Source: Campanula takesimana (Eukaryota > Streptophyta > Magnoliopsida > Asterales > Campanulaceae). Taken from it: 64,000 bases of DNA. Below are positions 10,520 through 22,663 of this stretch, one piece after another (the stretch's first letter is position 1; every line of letters begins with the position of its first letter). Location of the stretch: NCBI GenBank assembly GCA_026119855.1, contig JAOWBW010000271.1, positions 372,001 to 436,000 on the forward strand, given 5' to 3'. The notes under the pieces were generated by a model, which had not been told where the DNA came from, did no database searches, and saw only the letters and a program-made list of their open reading frames with translations. The position numbers were made by a program, and so were the translations under genes.

Positions 10520-12056
10520 TATCTACAAATATGCAAAATTTCCAAAATTTAATAAGTACCGATTTTCATTAAAGAGATAAATAATGTATTTTAAACAAAA
10601 TACTCCCACTAAATTATATAACCTTCATATACATCCAATGTATAATATAATTTAATTGGGCTAAGATCCAACTTTAATTTAACTCTTGAGTCCACGGAGG
10701 CGGACTGCTCAAAAAACTAAATTAATTAGGTAGACAATCATGTCAATCATATCTCATATGATTCTTAGATCCTTTTATGAGATTCTTTGAGAAATCCAAT
10801 TTCAAAAAGCATGTTTAATCTCATCTTTTGCCTAGGCCCAAAACTGTTTTGACGCCTAATTAAGTCCGACCATTTTAAACGCATAGGAACCATTCAATTT
10901 AATGCACCTTGCGGAGGCAAGCCCACATTAAATTAATGAACCTCATCTTGCTCATATATGAATAAAATCAATGCACTTCGCGGAGGCGAACCCACATCAA
11001 AATCACCCTTATATAAACAAGTGTTTTAATCATGGCATGGCAAAGAAGGACTTAAAACTTTCTTTGAAGGTTCATCACATATAGCATATAACACTTTTAT
11101 GAGCACATAATATAAACATGTTACACATCAAGTTTAGCCACTAAATTAATCTCCATTAATTTAAGCATGATATTTATGTGTCATTAGTTTCTCTATAATT
11201 ATGAGGATGAGACTATTTCAACTTTGGTTATTATCTCCAAATCAAGATAACAAGAAGTGCGGTCGAACTAAGCCATTAGGCAACCACAATCCCGCACTAA
11301 TTCAAGAAACCAAGAAAGTAGTCCATGTGGCCGAAACTAAGCAATAGATGGTCTCGATGAACGTAGGCCAATTGCATTCACAATTCCACATGGATCTCCA
11401 ATCATTGAATCAAGAACTTTGTTTCTCAATTTTAGCAATTATGAACTCTTCATAATTCTAACTTCGTTTTATCTTTGAAACTTTGATTGCGATCAATTTT
11501 GGGAAACACAATCTCGATGAACGCAGATTAGCCATCCAAAACTTGAACCAATCTAGGAATCACAAGACTAAAACAAATAGGAAAATCAAACCCCAAAATC
11601 CACACACAAACCAACTACCCAAAACCCATTCCAGATCAACAAGTCTGGACTGGTTCTGTTACTGGTTTTGTCGAATTTATCGAAAATTCCATATTCAGAT
11701 TTAACCAAAATCAGAACAAATCTTGGCCACCGAGCGCCCGCCTGCAAAGGACCAGGCGTCCGCTTGAATGGCCAGAATAGTATAGAATTTTAAAGTTCGA
11801 AAATTTTGTCTCAAAATTATTTTTCCCCGATTATTAAAACTTTGATCCAATCAAAATCAATAATCGAAATAATTCAGAATCCACCATAATTTTTATTGCG
11901 ATTGAATCGTGCGATTAAAGTTGGAAAACAATAAACCACATAAAATCACAAAACACATAAACATCATATAATCCAATATTCATATCATGCTTGGCACATA
12001 AATAATTTATATACACACAACATGATCCAAGTATTGAATTAATCAACATGAACGGG
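10520..12056 (-). other. Long untranslated leader of the inner Copia
   Basis: About 1.5 kb between gag and the primer site. No credible coding frame. It contains three degenerate copies of a GCGGAGGCRARCC-like motif (near 10700, 10915 and 10980) and a GCGCCCGCCTG block near 11735 like that of the LTR. Confidence 0.6.
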
Positions 12057-12068
12057 GCTCTGATACCA
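12057..12068 (-). other. Primer binding site of the inner Copia
   Basis: The minus strand reads TGGTATCAGAGC one base after the 5' LTR, complementary to initiator Met tRNA. Confidence 0.92.
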
Positions 12069-12069
12069 C

Positions 12070-13583
12070 TGTTGGGTTTCCAAGTAACATGCGCAGCGGA
12101 ATTTAGCAATTAAAATTTTAAGAAACCCAAACCCATGGATCCGTTCATATGATTAAATCAAATACAACAACATGAATATAGGATAAAACTAACCCTTGAT
12201 GGCTATCAAAAATTTTCTTGGTCTTTGGTGGAGATTTGAAAACTTGATCACGATCACAAAGCTTGAACACGAACTTTGAAGATGATGATTTTCACCCTCT
12301 AGCGGTATCCACACTTCGAACGAATATCAAAGGAGCTTCTTTGATCTTGGTTGCTAGACCAAATATTATGAAACACACTTTCACAATATAATAAAGAACT
12401 ATATGGAATTTATTTGTGAATTATTTTGTTCCTCAATCAAGGATATCTTAGAACAAAAAAATCTCTCTCAAACTCTTTGAGACTCACAAAAGCACTTGTT
12501 AATATGGTCTGGCCGAATTGGGTTTTTTATACACAATAAGACCTATTCCAAATAGGAATCTTGTGCCAAAAACATTTCCTAATCGAATTAGGAAATTTCC
12601 AGTCGGCATACCGGGCGCCCGCCTGGTACCCCCCGAGCGCCCGCTCATTTGGACAGAAAGTCCAATTCTTTTCTAGCTTGTTCAGGCGCCCGCCTGGTGT
12701 AACCCAAGCGCCCGCTTGGTTGACCAGGAGGCCCAGAACTTTCCAGAAATTCCTTGGAAGTCCTCCGACCCTAATTGCCAATATAGTCCTTTTATTTAAG
12801 ATTCGTTCTATTGTGTGTGACCCTCTAGGATTATACTAAGTTGGCAATGGGCTCAAACATGATCCCATAAGATATGATTAGGTTCTAGCAAACCGTCATA
12901 CCTACCCAAATAGTATAACTAGATACAAGTTCGCATTCCTTTAGAATATGTCACAATCCCTTTGTCCACGATGTCATTGAACACAAGTCATGGTCAAAGA
13001 GTCAACTTGTTTCGTTCAATACTTTCTCGATTCCGAATATGTTGATAATCCAAATGACATTGATCCAATCAATTCATTTGAGTCCGGCCGAACATTTCAT
13101 CAACATCATTCCTACGAGAGGCCCAAGCTTGACATCTCTCCGTGGAGGGACAAATCCATTTAGCTTATTATTCTTCCCAACGGGAATCCGATTATGCCAA
13201 TCATACCCTTTATAACTACCGTGTTAAGGTAGCGTTTGAATATGTCAAACACAATGTTCATCAAGTGGAAGACTATAGTAACTTCATGTCTAAGGATTCA
13301 AATGACATAACTAATATGAGATATATGTATGACATAGACCATGACATAAATCTCATACAGTGGGTCATGTCCAGTACCTTGTTCCAAACAAGTACCCATA
13401 AATCTAACATGATCATCCCATGATCATTTAGCCTTTATACTAGTGCTTAATAAGTACTAGGGACGGGGATTATTATAAGTAAACATGAACAACAATAATA
13501 ATCAAAACATCTCTTTATTGATATGAAATAAATGATAACAATTACAACGTTTATTAAACGTGCCTAGGGCACCACTACCAACA
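12070..13583 (-). repeat. 5' LTR of the inner Copia
   Basis: 1514 bp matching 5170-6686 almost throughout, with a minus-strand TATA box at 12524-12531. It ends in CAACA next to the right GTACT duplication. Confidence 0.95.
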
Positions 13584-13588
13584 GTACT

Positions 13589-16504
13589 AATCTTTGTTTT
13601 GTAGCAAAAAGTGTGAACGAAAATAGTTAGCTGTGGCACAAGCGCTTAAGTCACTTGAACTTCAAGTATCTATCTAAACTCAGCAGGAATAATCTTGTCA
13701 AAGGACTTCCCAAGGTTGCTGATCATCATGAAAAAAAGTGCGCCGCGTGTCAACTTGGCAAACAACCGAAGCAGTCATTTCAAGCAAGTCAAATCCTTCA
13801 ACTTCTAGATGTTTGCAACTGCTTCACATTGATCTATTTGGACCAGTCACCACCGCAAGTATTAGAAGAAACAAGTATACTCTAGTTGTGGTGGATGATT
13901 ATTCAAGATATACATGGGTGGAGATGATGATTACAAAAGATGATTGTTATGATATTCTCACTACCTTATTTCGACTGCTCCAAACCCAAAAAGAAGATGA
14001 CATCGTTAGTATTCGATCCGACAATGGAACAAAATTCAAAAAACAATAGTGTTGCTCGATATTGTGAAGATCATGGGATAGATCACAACTTTTCAACCGC
14101 CGGAGTCCCTCAACAAAATGGCGTTGTTGAACGAAAGAATAGGACGTTGATTGAAGCAGGAAAGACGATGATAGCTAAAGCTAAATTGCCTAAGTACTTT
14201 TGGGAAGAAGCTATCAACACTGCATGTTTTACTCAAAATCGTTCCCTCATCAACAAACTTCACAACAAGACTCCGTATGAACTTTGGCGTGGTAGAACTC
14301 CCAACATTGCATTCTTCAAGATCTTTGGTTGCAAATGTTATATCCTCTACAACGGAAACGAACATAGAGGTAAATTCGATGCCAAAGCCGACGAAGGTAT
14401 TTTTGTTGGGTATGCCAAACACTCTAAAGCTTTTCGCGTTTTTAATAGAACTACATTAGTGATAGTTGAATCTGTACATGTTACATTTGATGAACATTCT
14501 CTCCTTGAGCCACATTTGGTTCCAAATGTTGCTGATGATTCTGTTGAGCTAAATGATACAGGTGCTCCTATTTATGTTGCGCCCACTCAAGATCAGAATC
14601 TATCAACTCAAGGAAATCCATCTACATCAAATGCGCCTAATTCAATGTATAATGCGCCTGGTGAATCCTCTATTGTTCCTCATTCCAATAATGCGCCTCA
14701 TGATTCCTCTCACGCGCCTATTTCTACTGCTGCATCTGGTGTTAACCCAAATTTCAATTCTGAGCCAGTTCAACCCCCCAAATTTTAATGACTTTGAATC
14801 TGGTGAAGATGTACCAATTGAAGACCTTCAAGTTACTACGACTCAACCTAACTTACCCCCTAAAATTCATGAAGTTAGAGGTCACCCAATTGCTAATATC
14901 ATCGGTGATCTACAAGTTGGTGTTCGTACAAGGAGATCTACAAACTTTGATGCTTACACTGCTTTTATCTCTAAAATTGAACCGAAGAAGGCTGATGAAG
15001 CGCTCCAAGATCCTAATTGGGTTGTTGCAATGCAAGAAGAACTCAATCAATTTGAACGATGTAAGGTTTGGACTCTAGTTCCAAGACCAAATGATCATGG
15101 AGTGATTGGTACGAAATGGGTGTTCAGAAACAAGATGGATGAGAATGGAACCATCACAAGAAACAAAGCAAGATTGGTTGCATAAGGCTATAGGCAAGAA
15201 GAAGGGATTGACTACGATGAAACTTTTGCGCCCGTAGCAAGACTTGAAGCTATCAGATTATTTCTAGCTTACGCCGCTCACAAGAACTTCAAGTTATATC
15301 AAATGGATGTGAATAGCGCGTTTCTAAATGGTGAACTACAAGAACAAGTCTACGTAGCTCAACCACCTGGGTTTGAAGATTCACAATTTCCAAATCATGT
15401 GTACAAACGCCAGAAAGCTTTGTATGGACTCAAACAAGCACCAAGAGCATGGTATGATACACTATCCAAGTTTCTCATCGAAAAAGGCTTCACTCGCGGT
15501 AAAATCGATACAACTCTTTTCATTGCCAAACATAATGGTCATAAATTACTTGTTCAAATTTATGTTGATGATATTATATTTGGTTCTACAAATGAATTGT
15601 TGTACAAGCGCTTTGAGAAACTTATGAAGAGCAAGTTTGAAATGAGCATGATGGGAGAACTCACATTCTTCCTCAGGCTTCAAATCAAGCAAATGAGTGA
15701 AGGCATCTTTATCAATCAAGCCAAATACACAAAGGACTTAATCAAGAAGTTTGGACTTGAAAACGCTAAAGCATACGATACTCCAATAGCCACCGGTAAC
15801 AAACTCGACAAAGATTTAAAAGGTAAACGTGTTGATCAAACGCTCTATCGAGGTATGATTGGCTCACTCCTTTATCTTACTGCTAGTAGGCCTGATATTA
15901 TGTTTAGTGTTTGTGTTTGTGCTCGTTATCAATCTGACCCTAGAGAGCACACTTAATTGCTGTGAAACGTATTATAAGATATCTCTCCGGCACTGTTAAC
16001 CTTGGACTTTGGTACACCAAAGATTCGAACTTTAAACTTGTAGGTTATTCAGATGCAGATTACGCAGCGTGCACCATTGATAGGAAAAGCACTAGTGGCA
16101 CTTGTTATTTCCTCGGATATCGACTTGTGTCATGGGCAAGTAAGAAACAAATTTCTGTATCTGTCTCAACAACCGAAGCCGAATATATCGCTGCGGGAAG
16201 TTGTTGCTGTCAAATACTTTGGATGAAGCAGCAATTGGTGGACTATGATATCATCGAAGAAAATTGTCTCATCTACTGCGACAATACATCAACAATTGCG
16301 GTTTCTGAAAATCCTGTCATGCACTCAAAGACCAAACACATCGACATCAAATATCACTTCCTCAAAGACCACGTGGAGAAAGGCAATATTCATTTGGAAC
16401 ACATGGGAACCGACTATCAAATCGCCGACATTTTAACGAAAGCACTTGACGCGAAACGGTTCATGTTTTTTAGAGGTGAAATGGGTATGCTTGAACTCAA
16501 CTAA
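13589..16504 (+). pseudogene. pol: 3' part of outer Copia pol (IN-RT-RNH), decayed
   Basis: Resumes pol after the nested element. Recognisable are the integrase zinc region (WHKRLSHLN near 13632, C..C near 13745), the integrase core (VVDDYSRYTWV, then RSDNGT, then PQQNGVVERKNR), RT (KWVF near 15115; YVDDIIFG near 15565) and RNase H (YSDADYA near 16050; TEAEY near 16175). Lesions: frame changes near 13800, at an A6 run near 14040, at a C6 run near 14775 and near 15945, plus TAA at 15183-15185 where the family has Gln. The final RNase H part is open for 180 codons. The gene is non-functional as assembled, yet the LTRs are about 99% alike. Confidence 0.92.
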
Positions 16505-17358
16505 ATTCAATATAGTTTTGTCAATACTAATGATTTTATGTTTTTTTGAGTTATGAGTAAACTAGGTTCAAATGTTAAATCATTTCAAAATTTCAAGGAA
16601 TCTTCCTGCGCGCCTAGCATCTCTTGCGCGCCTCATCTCCTGCGCGCCTAGCATCTCCTGCGCGCCTTGCATCTCCTGCGCGCCAAGCAACTCCTGCGCA
16701 CCTAGCAACCCATGCGCGCCTAAGCATCTAATGCACGTCAAACGCTTATGCGCCCTCAAACATCTCTGCGCGCCTTTTACGTAATGCTATCTATACCAGT
16801 AATGCGCCTTGATGAGTAATGCGCCCCTTCATGCGCGCATTAACTATTGCGGCTCATTCAATGCTCAAACATTTAATTTCAATGATTGAACGCATTAATT
16901 TTTCACAAGTACCAGGTATGATTGATCTTATTTATTGTAGGAATCTATGTCTTTTGACATTCCTTTAATTGTTCAAGGGTACTTGTGCAATTAAATTTTT
17001 CCCTCGTTTTACGTTTTTCGAAAAATTTTACTTTCTGGGGATATATTTCTTGCACCCCAAACTTACACCAAAATAGATGATTTTGGTGTTTGTGCAAAAA
17101 TTAGTCAAAATTACTTATACACTTAAAGGGAAAGTGGAGCAGTTTTTCAAAACCAAGATGTCACATCAATCGTACTTTGTGTCATTCAGCATTAAATGCT
17201 CTTCAAATCCATATATCCCTCATAAATGCGCCGTACCTTTTTGTAATGATGAGCCATCCTTCAAAATCCCTCATTAATGCAAATCTTTTCAACTTCCCAT
17301 CTTTTTAAATTTTTGACCCTATTTTTTTTCCATATCAGTGCAAATTTTAAACCTAACA
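16505..17358 (+). other. Spacer rich in TGCGC/GCGCC motifs between pol and the extra gene
   Basis: No coding. Between about 16605 and 16860 the motif TGCGCGCCT/TGCGCACCT recurs roughly every 15-20 bp. The same motif fills the LTRs and the intron of the next gene. Confidence 0.7.
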
Positions 17359-17498
17359 TATATATATTCATCATTACCTACACTCTCCTTACCAACTCTA
17401 TCTCTTTTCTCTCTCTCGTCTCTCTCTCTCCCCGACTCTCTATATCTCTCTGCTCTCTCTTTTTCTTCTTCATTTTTTCGCTATATATACATAAATTT
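17359..17498 (+). promoter_or_regulatory. Putative internal promoter and CT-rich leader of the extra Copia gene
   Basis: A TATATATAT box at 17359-17367 is followed by a long pyrimidine-rich leader (CTCTCT runs, 17385-17475), a second TATA-like stretch and the ATG at 17499. TATA plus a pyrimidine patch is a common plant core promoter layout. It suggests the extra gene can be transcribed on its own; this is inference. Confidence 0.5.
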
Positions 17499-20400
17499 AT
17501 GGGTCCTAAGAAAGCGTCAACATCTACACAAGACGAAATGGTATGAATTCTCAACCCTTAAACTCTTTAATTTTCTGAATTCTTTTTCCCTTTTTCGTCA
17601 TTTTAGCGTTCTTCGTTTTTTTTTATTAAACTCGGATTCGTTTTTCCTTGATTTTCCTTGTTTCGATGATCCGTTTTCTATATCGTTTGTTGGGTTGTGT
17701 TCAAATCTTGTTTTCGAATCCTTTATATCCAACATTTTTACGATCAATGCTTTCTTCATTGCAAATTTGAAATTTTTGATTTTCTAAACTTTTCAAATTT
17801 TTCAGTTCTTCTTTTGTTCATTGTGCTTTCATTGTTGATTTGTTCATGTTTTTGTTTACATATTTAGATTCCTTATTGTCATGCGGTCATTTTGATATAT
17901 TATTTGTTTGTTTTGGTGAAGTTTCATGATTTTCGTGTTCTTGGTGTTCTTCGAGCATTCAAGGGTCGTTCTTCGTGTTCTTCGTCATTCTTGTATGTTT
18001 TGGTCTCTAAAACTTTTCTATCTTGTTTTCAAAAATTTGTACTTTTTGATTCTCATTCCTTTCATTTGAATGCGTGTTATTTTATTTTTGTGTGTTTTTG
18101 CTAAGTCAAAATTTTCACACGATATGCGCCTATATACATCATTATGCGCCTAATTTCTTTATGCGCCTGAATGCTTTCTGCACCTCTACTTGTATATGCG
18201 CATAAATCATTCTGCGCCTAAAACCTTATGCGCCTAACTTTGTACTTGGTCAAATTTCGTTGTTATAATTTTTCCTTAGTATTTACATAGAACCATAATA
18301 TGAGCCTTGTAACACTATGCGCCTTTAAAATTTCATGCGCCTAATCCAATCATGCGCCTTGAATCTCTATGTTTTTGTGCGCCTGATTCTAGTATGCGCC
18401 TCTCAATTCTTCATGCGCCTATGTTACTTTGATCATCTTATGTTTCTATGCGCCTATGTCACTTCTAACATCAATCATTTTATTTTTCAGGACCTTGCAA
18501 ATTTCAAACTCGAAGAAACTCTTGATCTGTTAGAGCTATCTGGTGAAGTAATTGGGCGAGAGATCATTGAAACCTTGCACGTTGCTGGTCTGCTCCCCTT
18601 ATTCACTATGGATCAGACTTTTTATTCTCCGCTCCTCGTGGATGAGTTCTTTTCCACCGTTGTTCTAGTGGAAATTGATGTTAATGGACACACTCACTAC
18701 AGGATTGAGGCTCGCGTTCAAAATATTGACGTCCATATCTCCTCGTCTGTGATTCGACACTTACTCAGTTTTCCGTCTACGGGTGACGATCGCATTATTG
18801 GGCGTCCGATGACTTATTCTATTGATGAACAGAACAGGATGGCTGCCTCTCTTCTGAATATTCCTACACTTCAAAATAATATCAAAACCACTGAAATTCG
18901 AGATGGTGGAGAACTCTTGACTCATATAGCGCACTTAGTGGGAACTTCTATTGTATTCAAAACCGGGAACGTGAACCGATTCACGGTGGAACAATGGGAA
19001 TACACCGCTGCCATCATGGCCAAGGAGAAGCTTCACTGGCCTCACATCTTGTTCAAAACGTTGCGTGAGCAGATTGACAAGTATGTGAAGAACAAGAGTG
19101 ATGGAAAGACCAGGTTTCGCTCTCACTTCCTTCTTCTCACAAAACTTTTTCTAACTTATCCTGAGTTAGTCAAATTTTTGAATGAGAATCCTGAGTATAA
19201 AATTGATGATATTCCAACTTTTGGAAAAGCGAACTTGGATCTCAAAAAGCGCAGAAAGAAGCCTGCAAAGCGCGCCAAGGGAATTCAAATCAAAACTGTT
19301 GAAGGCTTAGTCGATGAAGACACCGAATCAGATGATGCGCCAGTTCTTAAAGGCGCACCATTAAAGAAAAGTGCAGTGACGGCAAGCGCAAGTCAACGCG
19401 CTGATCCCTTGCCAGGAGCAGAGAAAAGCAAAGGAAAATGGGTGGTTGATGACCCTCCTCGTGCGCCTATCAAACACACCAGATTTGAAACTGATGAAGA
19501 GCGTGATCTAAGGCTAGCGCAGGAAGCCAGCAGACTTGAGGCTCAAAGGAAAAGAGATGAAGATTTTCAAGCCAAGCAAACTGCTGAGTCAGAGAAGCTA
19601 GAGCGCAAGAAAGGCGCTGGTTCAAGCGCTGATGTTGAGAAAGGCCCTTCTATTCCTGCGCCTACCCAGCGCGGGCCTACTCAACGCGCCCCCGCTCCCC
19701 GTGCGCCTCCAGTCCTCCATGTTCAAAAGACCAAAGTGTTCAAGGCACAACTCCATTCTGATCTTTTTGGCGATGACATTTCAGACATAGATGAACCAGT
19801 TCAGGGGGAGCAAGAGACCATTCCTCAGCGCACTCCTTCTCCAGTTGCGCCTCCACCTCATTCTGGACCAGATCTAATCACAACAGAAACTGTTGATGTT
19901 GAAACTGAAGATGACTATGCGTCTCCTACTCTTTCACCTCCTCATGCGCCTCCATCTCCTATTGCGCCTCTACAATCTGATGCGCCCCTGTCTACCCCTG
20001 CGCCTCCTCCATCTGCTCCAGATTTGAGCGAGGTACTTTCTATTCTTCAATCTTTGCAGCAGGGGCAAGAAAATTTAGAGCAAGGACAGACGCAGATAAA
20101 GTCTCAATTTGAGCTTCTTACTTCATTACTTACTGATCAATCTGAAGAGATCGCTGCCATTAAGGGGGAGATGAATTCTCTCAAGGACAAACTTTCTGCT
20201 CCTACTCCTCCTCCGGCGCAGACTCAGGTACAACCTCATTCTGATCAGGCGCAAACCACCTCTTCTGCGCCTACTTTCATACCTCAGTCTGCTGCGTGTC
20301 AATCCAACATGAACGTGTTAGTATCAAAGTTGGATGTTTTGAAAGAATTGGTCGTTACTCACTTCACTGCTGCTCACTCAAGCTCAGACAGACGCACTGA

Positions 20401-20695
20401 ACACATTTCTTCTGACATTATCACGGCTCAAAATGCCATTGAAGCTCATCTTCAAATCTTAGAAGAAAATATTTCTCAGCAGCAGCAAATAACTCAGCGC
20501 TCCATTGATAAGTATCAAAACATCAATGTGAATCACTTGAGTTACATCAGAGACGGTGTCACTGCCACTCACTCCAGTGTCACTGACACTCAGGGCTTAG
20601 CTAACCGTAGTCATCAGCTCGCTAAACAGATTCAGCGCTCCGTTTCAGAGATCGTTGAAGGACTGAAGGACGATGATGCGCCTCCCAACCCTTAG
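17499..20695 (+). CDS. Extra (env-like position) gene of the Sirevirus-like Copia, two exons
   Basis: Predicted exon 1 is 17499-17540 (14 codons, starting MGPKKAST). The intron is 17541-18490 (GTATGA...TTTTCAG). Exon 2 is 18491-20695. Splicing is phase 0 and gives about 748 residues. The N-terminal ~250 residues form a folded-looking domain (YSPLLVDEFFSTV, then HLLSFP, then a helical segment) resembling the 'putative plant transposon protein' domain of retroelement extra ORFs; I am not certain of that name. Then come a basic KKRRKKPAKRAK segment that could be a nuclear signal, a charged linker, a Pro/Ala-rich region full of GCGCCT codons, a coiled coil (LEQGQTQIKSQFELLTSLL) and a C-terminal helical region. 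I see no signal peptide or clear membrane segment, so an envelope role is unsupported. The frame upstream of 18491 is intron. Confidence 0.72.
17541..18490 (+). other. Predicted 950-bp intron filled with TGCGCCT repeats
   Basis: Starts GT and ends TTTTTCAG. T-rich throughout. Between 18124 and 18460 it contains about a dozen copies of ATGCGCCT or one-base variants, irregularly spaced at 15-40 bp. A start at 18335 would make a longer open frame, but its first 52 residues would be this repeat-filled intron. Confidence 0.65.
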
Positions 20696-21203
20696 TTTCT
20701 ATTTTTGATTGTAAGTTATTAGAATCCTTTGTGATAGAAACTACTTTTTGAGTTAGTGATTTTGTGCTTACTTGTTTTAGCACCTTTTGTCTTTGTTCTA
20801 TTCAAAACTTGTAATCTGTAACTCCTACACCCCAAGTTTTAATGAGAACAATGCATCACTTATTATCAAACCTTGTTCACTCAAACTCCTTGTTTGTAGA
20901 ACAATGAATATTGTTTAAATTCATATGCATCATATTGAATTGTTTCATACTTTCATGCATTGAGTTTAAACTCGGTTTAAACACATTTCAAAACTAAAAT
21001 TCATATATCATTTTGAATGTGTTAAACTGTTGTTTCTATCTTTCCATATGTAATGTGTTATTCTTTTTGGAATAGATTAGAAATCTATATCTTGGACTAG
21101 TGTGTGCATTAACTTGAGACATGATTTATCAAATTTATTTATTTGAACATGTTTTTATCAAGTATAATGTTTGTCCTTGATATAGTAGGTAATGGCATCA
21201 ATC
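20696..21203 (+). other. 3' untranslated region of the outer Copia
   Basis: AT-rich, no coding frame, between the extra gene's TAG and the polypurine tract. Confidence 0.6.
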
Positions 21204-21216
21204 AAATAGGGGGAGA
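21204..21216 (+). other. Polypurine tract of the outer Copia
   Basis: AAATAGGGGGAGA, one base before the 3' LTR: the plus-strand primer for reverse transcription. Confidence 0.85.
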
Positions 21217-21217
21217 T

Positions 21218-22658
21218 TGTTGGGTATGCCCACATATATCTCAGTTTTAATGTAATAGGATTTATTAGATTTGATTGATCCATCACCTACGTTTTATTTC
21301 ATGGACTTTAGACCCACATGTAAGAAGTATTTATACTTCATTTTTTAGGTTGTCCATTGTTATAGAATAGGCTTAGAAATAGGGCAAGAAGATCAAGATT
21401 CAAGAAAAATCACTCAGTGAGTTTGAGCCGCGCCTATGCGCCTCCTGCGCCACGCGCCATGCGCCTTCTTCATTTGCGCCATGCGCCTTTCAGAGCGCGC
21501 GCACAAGGATTTCTTCCTAGCTATGATACGCGCCTTTGCGCCCCTTGGTTTAAGCGCACACATACTGTGCGCCTCTTGGCTCAAACGCGCCTCAAAGTGT
21601 TTATTCAACACTCAGTGATTTATTGAAGATTCAAAGACTTGAAGAGAATTCAAATTACGCCAATGATCCAACGGTGGTTAAAAGATGCATATTCGCCTAA
21701 TCTATTGACACGTGTCACATTTATGTTGAGTGTCAAAATGGTCATAATATATGCTTGCTCCAATCAACGAGCGACAGCACATCTTATCCATAAGGATCTC
21801 CAACGGCTAGTTTTTTGAAGTTCACTATAAATACCCCATAACTTCAACATTTTGAAGTTGCTGAGTTTTGCTAAGAATTTCAAGAATTTCTCTCTCAAAG
21901 CATTTGTTGAAGATTTGAAGATTGCCTTCGTTTTTCCAGGATTTTCTCAAGAACATCTTCATACCTTCATCCTTAGCCCAGATCTTCAAGCTATAACACT
22001 TTAGTTTCATTGTTCTCTAAATCATAAAGATCTAAAGAGCCTTGATACTAAAATCACACACGCACCTCTTTAAGTTTGATCACTTAGATCCATCTTTTAG
22101 AGATACACCGGTTATTGTTTTGGATTTGTTCATTCATAGAAAATTAGATCTTGAGTTAGTGTAGAAGCTCAAAAGTTGTAATTTGTAACACTCACTCATT
22201 ATATAAGATCTCCATTAGAAATCCAAGACTAACCATCTTGGTAGAGGACGTAGATCTTTCATTGATTGAACCTCTCCAAATAGCTTGTGTTATTATCTTG
22301 TCATTTACTTTCAAGTTATTATCTTCACTCACTATTTTCTTGTTTACTCATTGTAGATTGATTGATCTGAATTGTGTTATGTTGTTAACTCATTTGCCTT
22401 AGTTTCTTATTTCACCCACTTTGAGCCAAAATACTTAGAGTGTGTGTGCGCCCCCTTTATCATACTTTGCGCCTATTTACATTACTAAATTCCGCTATGC
22501 ATTTCACTCACTCACTTAGGCGCATATCATAACGCTTACTTGATAAAGTGAGCATTTGCAATTGAGTTTTTCAAGGGTACGAAAAGAATTTTAAAACAGC
22601 TATTCACCCCCCCCCCTCTAGCTATTTTTCATACCCTTGTTGCCCTTTGGGACCAACA
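21218..22658 (+). repeat. 3' LTR of the outer Copia element
   Basis: 1441 bp, about 99% like 1558-3008. Differences by eye are about 13 substitutions, many of them C/T or G/A, and absence of 10 bp near 21717. TATA box at 21826-21833. Confidence 0.95.
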
Positions 22659-22663
22659 TCTTC

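Larger units (their letters stand above)
5170..13583 (-). mobile_element. Inner Ty1/Copia retrotransposon, minus orientation
   Basis: An 8414-bp element bounded by TGTTGGG and CAACA, with GTACT duplications. Its LTRs are 5170-6686 (3') and 12070-13583 (5'). The initiator-Met primer site lies beside the right LTR and a G-rich tract beside the left one, fixing the minus orientation. The pol frame (6701-10021) is fully open and contains zinc knuckle, PR, IN, RT and RNH. The gag upstream has two stops and an internal deletion, so the copy would need gag from elsewhere. The LTRs differ by about 14 substitutions plus small indels by eye, similar to the outer pair. Confidence 0.95.
1558..22658 (+). 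mobile_element. Ty1/Copia retrotransposon, Sirevirus-like, with nested insertion
   Basis: The element runs from TGTTGGG at 1558 to CCAACA at 22658, with 5-bp target duplications TCTTC at 1553-1557 and 22659-22663. In order it has a 1451-bp 5' LTR, an initiator-Met primer site, gag (3082-4512), pol (4515-5169 and 13589-16504), an extra spliced gene (17499-20695), a polypurine tract and a 1441-bp 3' LTR. Pol in the order PR-IN-RT-RNH makes it Copia. The DSGCSRHMTG protease motif and an added gene after pol point to the Sirevirus/SIRE lineage. A second Copia element (5170-13583) splits pol. The LTRs differ by about 13 substitutions and one 10-bp indel by eye, while pol carries many lesions. Confidence 0.93.

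Noticed and set aside
17277..17787. Leu/Ser-rich frames around the CT-rich leader
   Set aside because: They arise from pyrimidine-rich leader and intron sequence.
18335..18490. N-terminal extension of the extra Copia gene from an ATG at 18335
   Set aside because: It consists of TGCGCCT repeats, ends in TTTTTCAG at an exact in-frame splice acceptor, and a short exon with a good ATG and donor exists upstream.
17499..20695. True viral envelope protein
   Set aside because: No signal peptide, hydrophobic fusion segment or membrane anchor is visible; only the position matches env-like ORFs.
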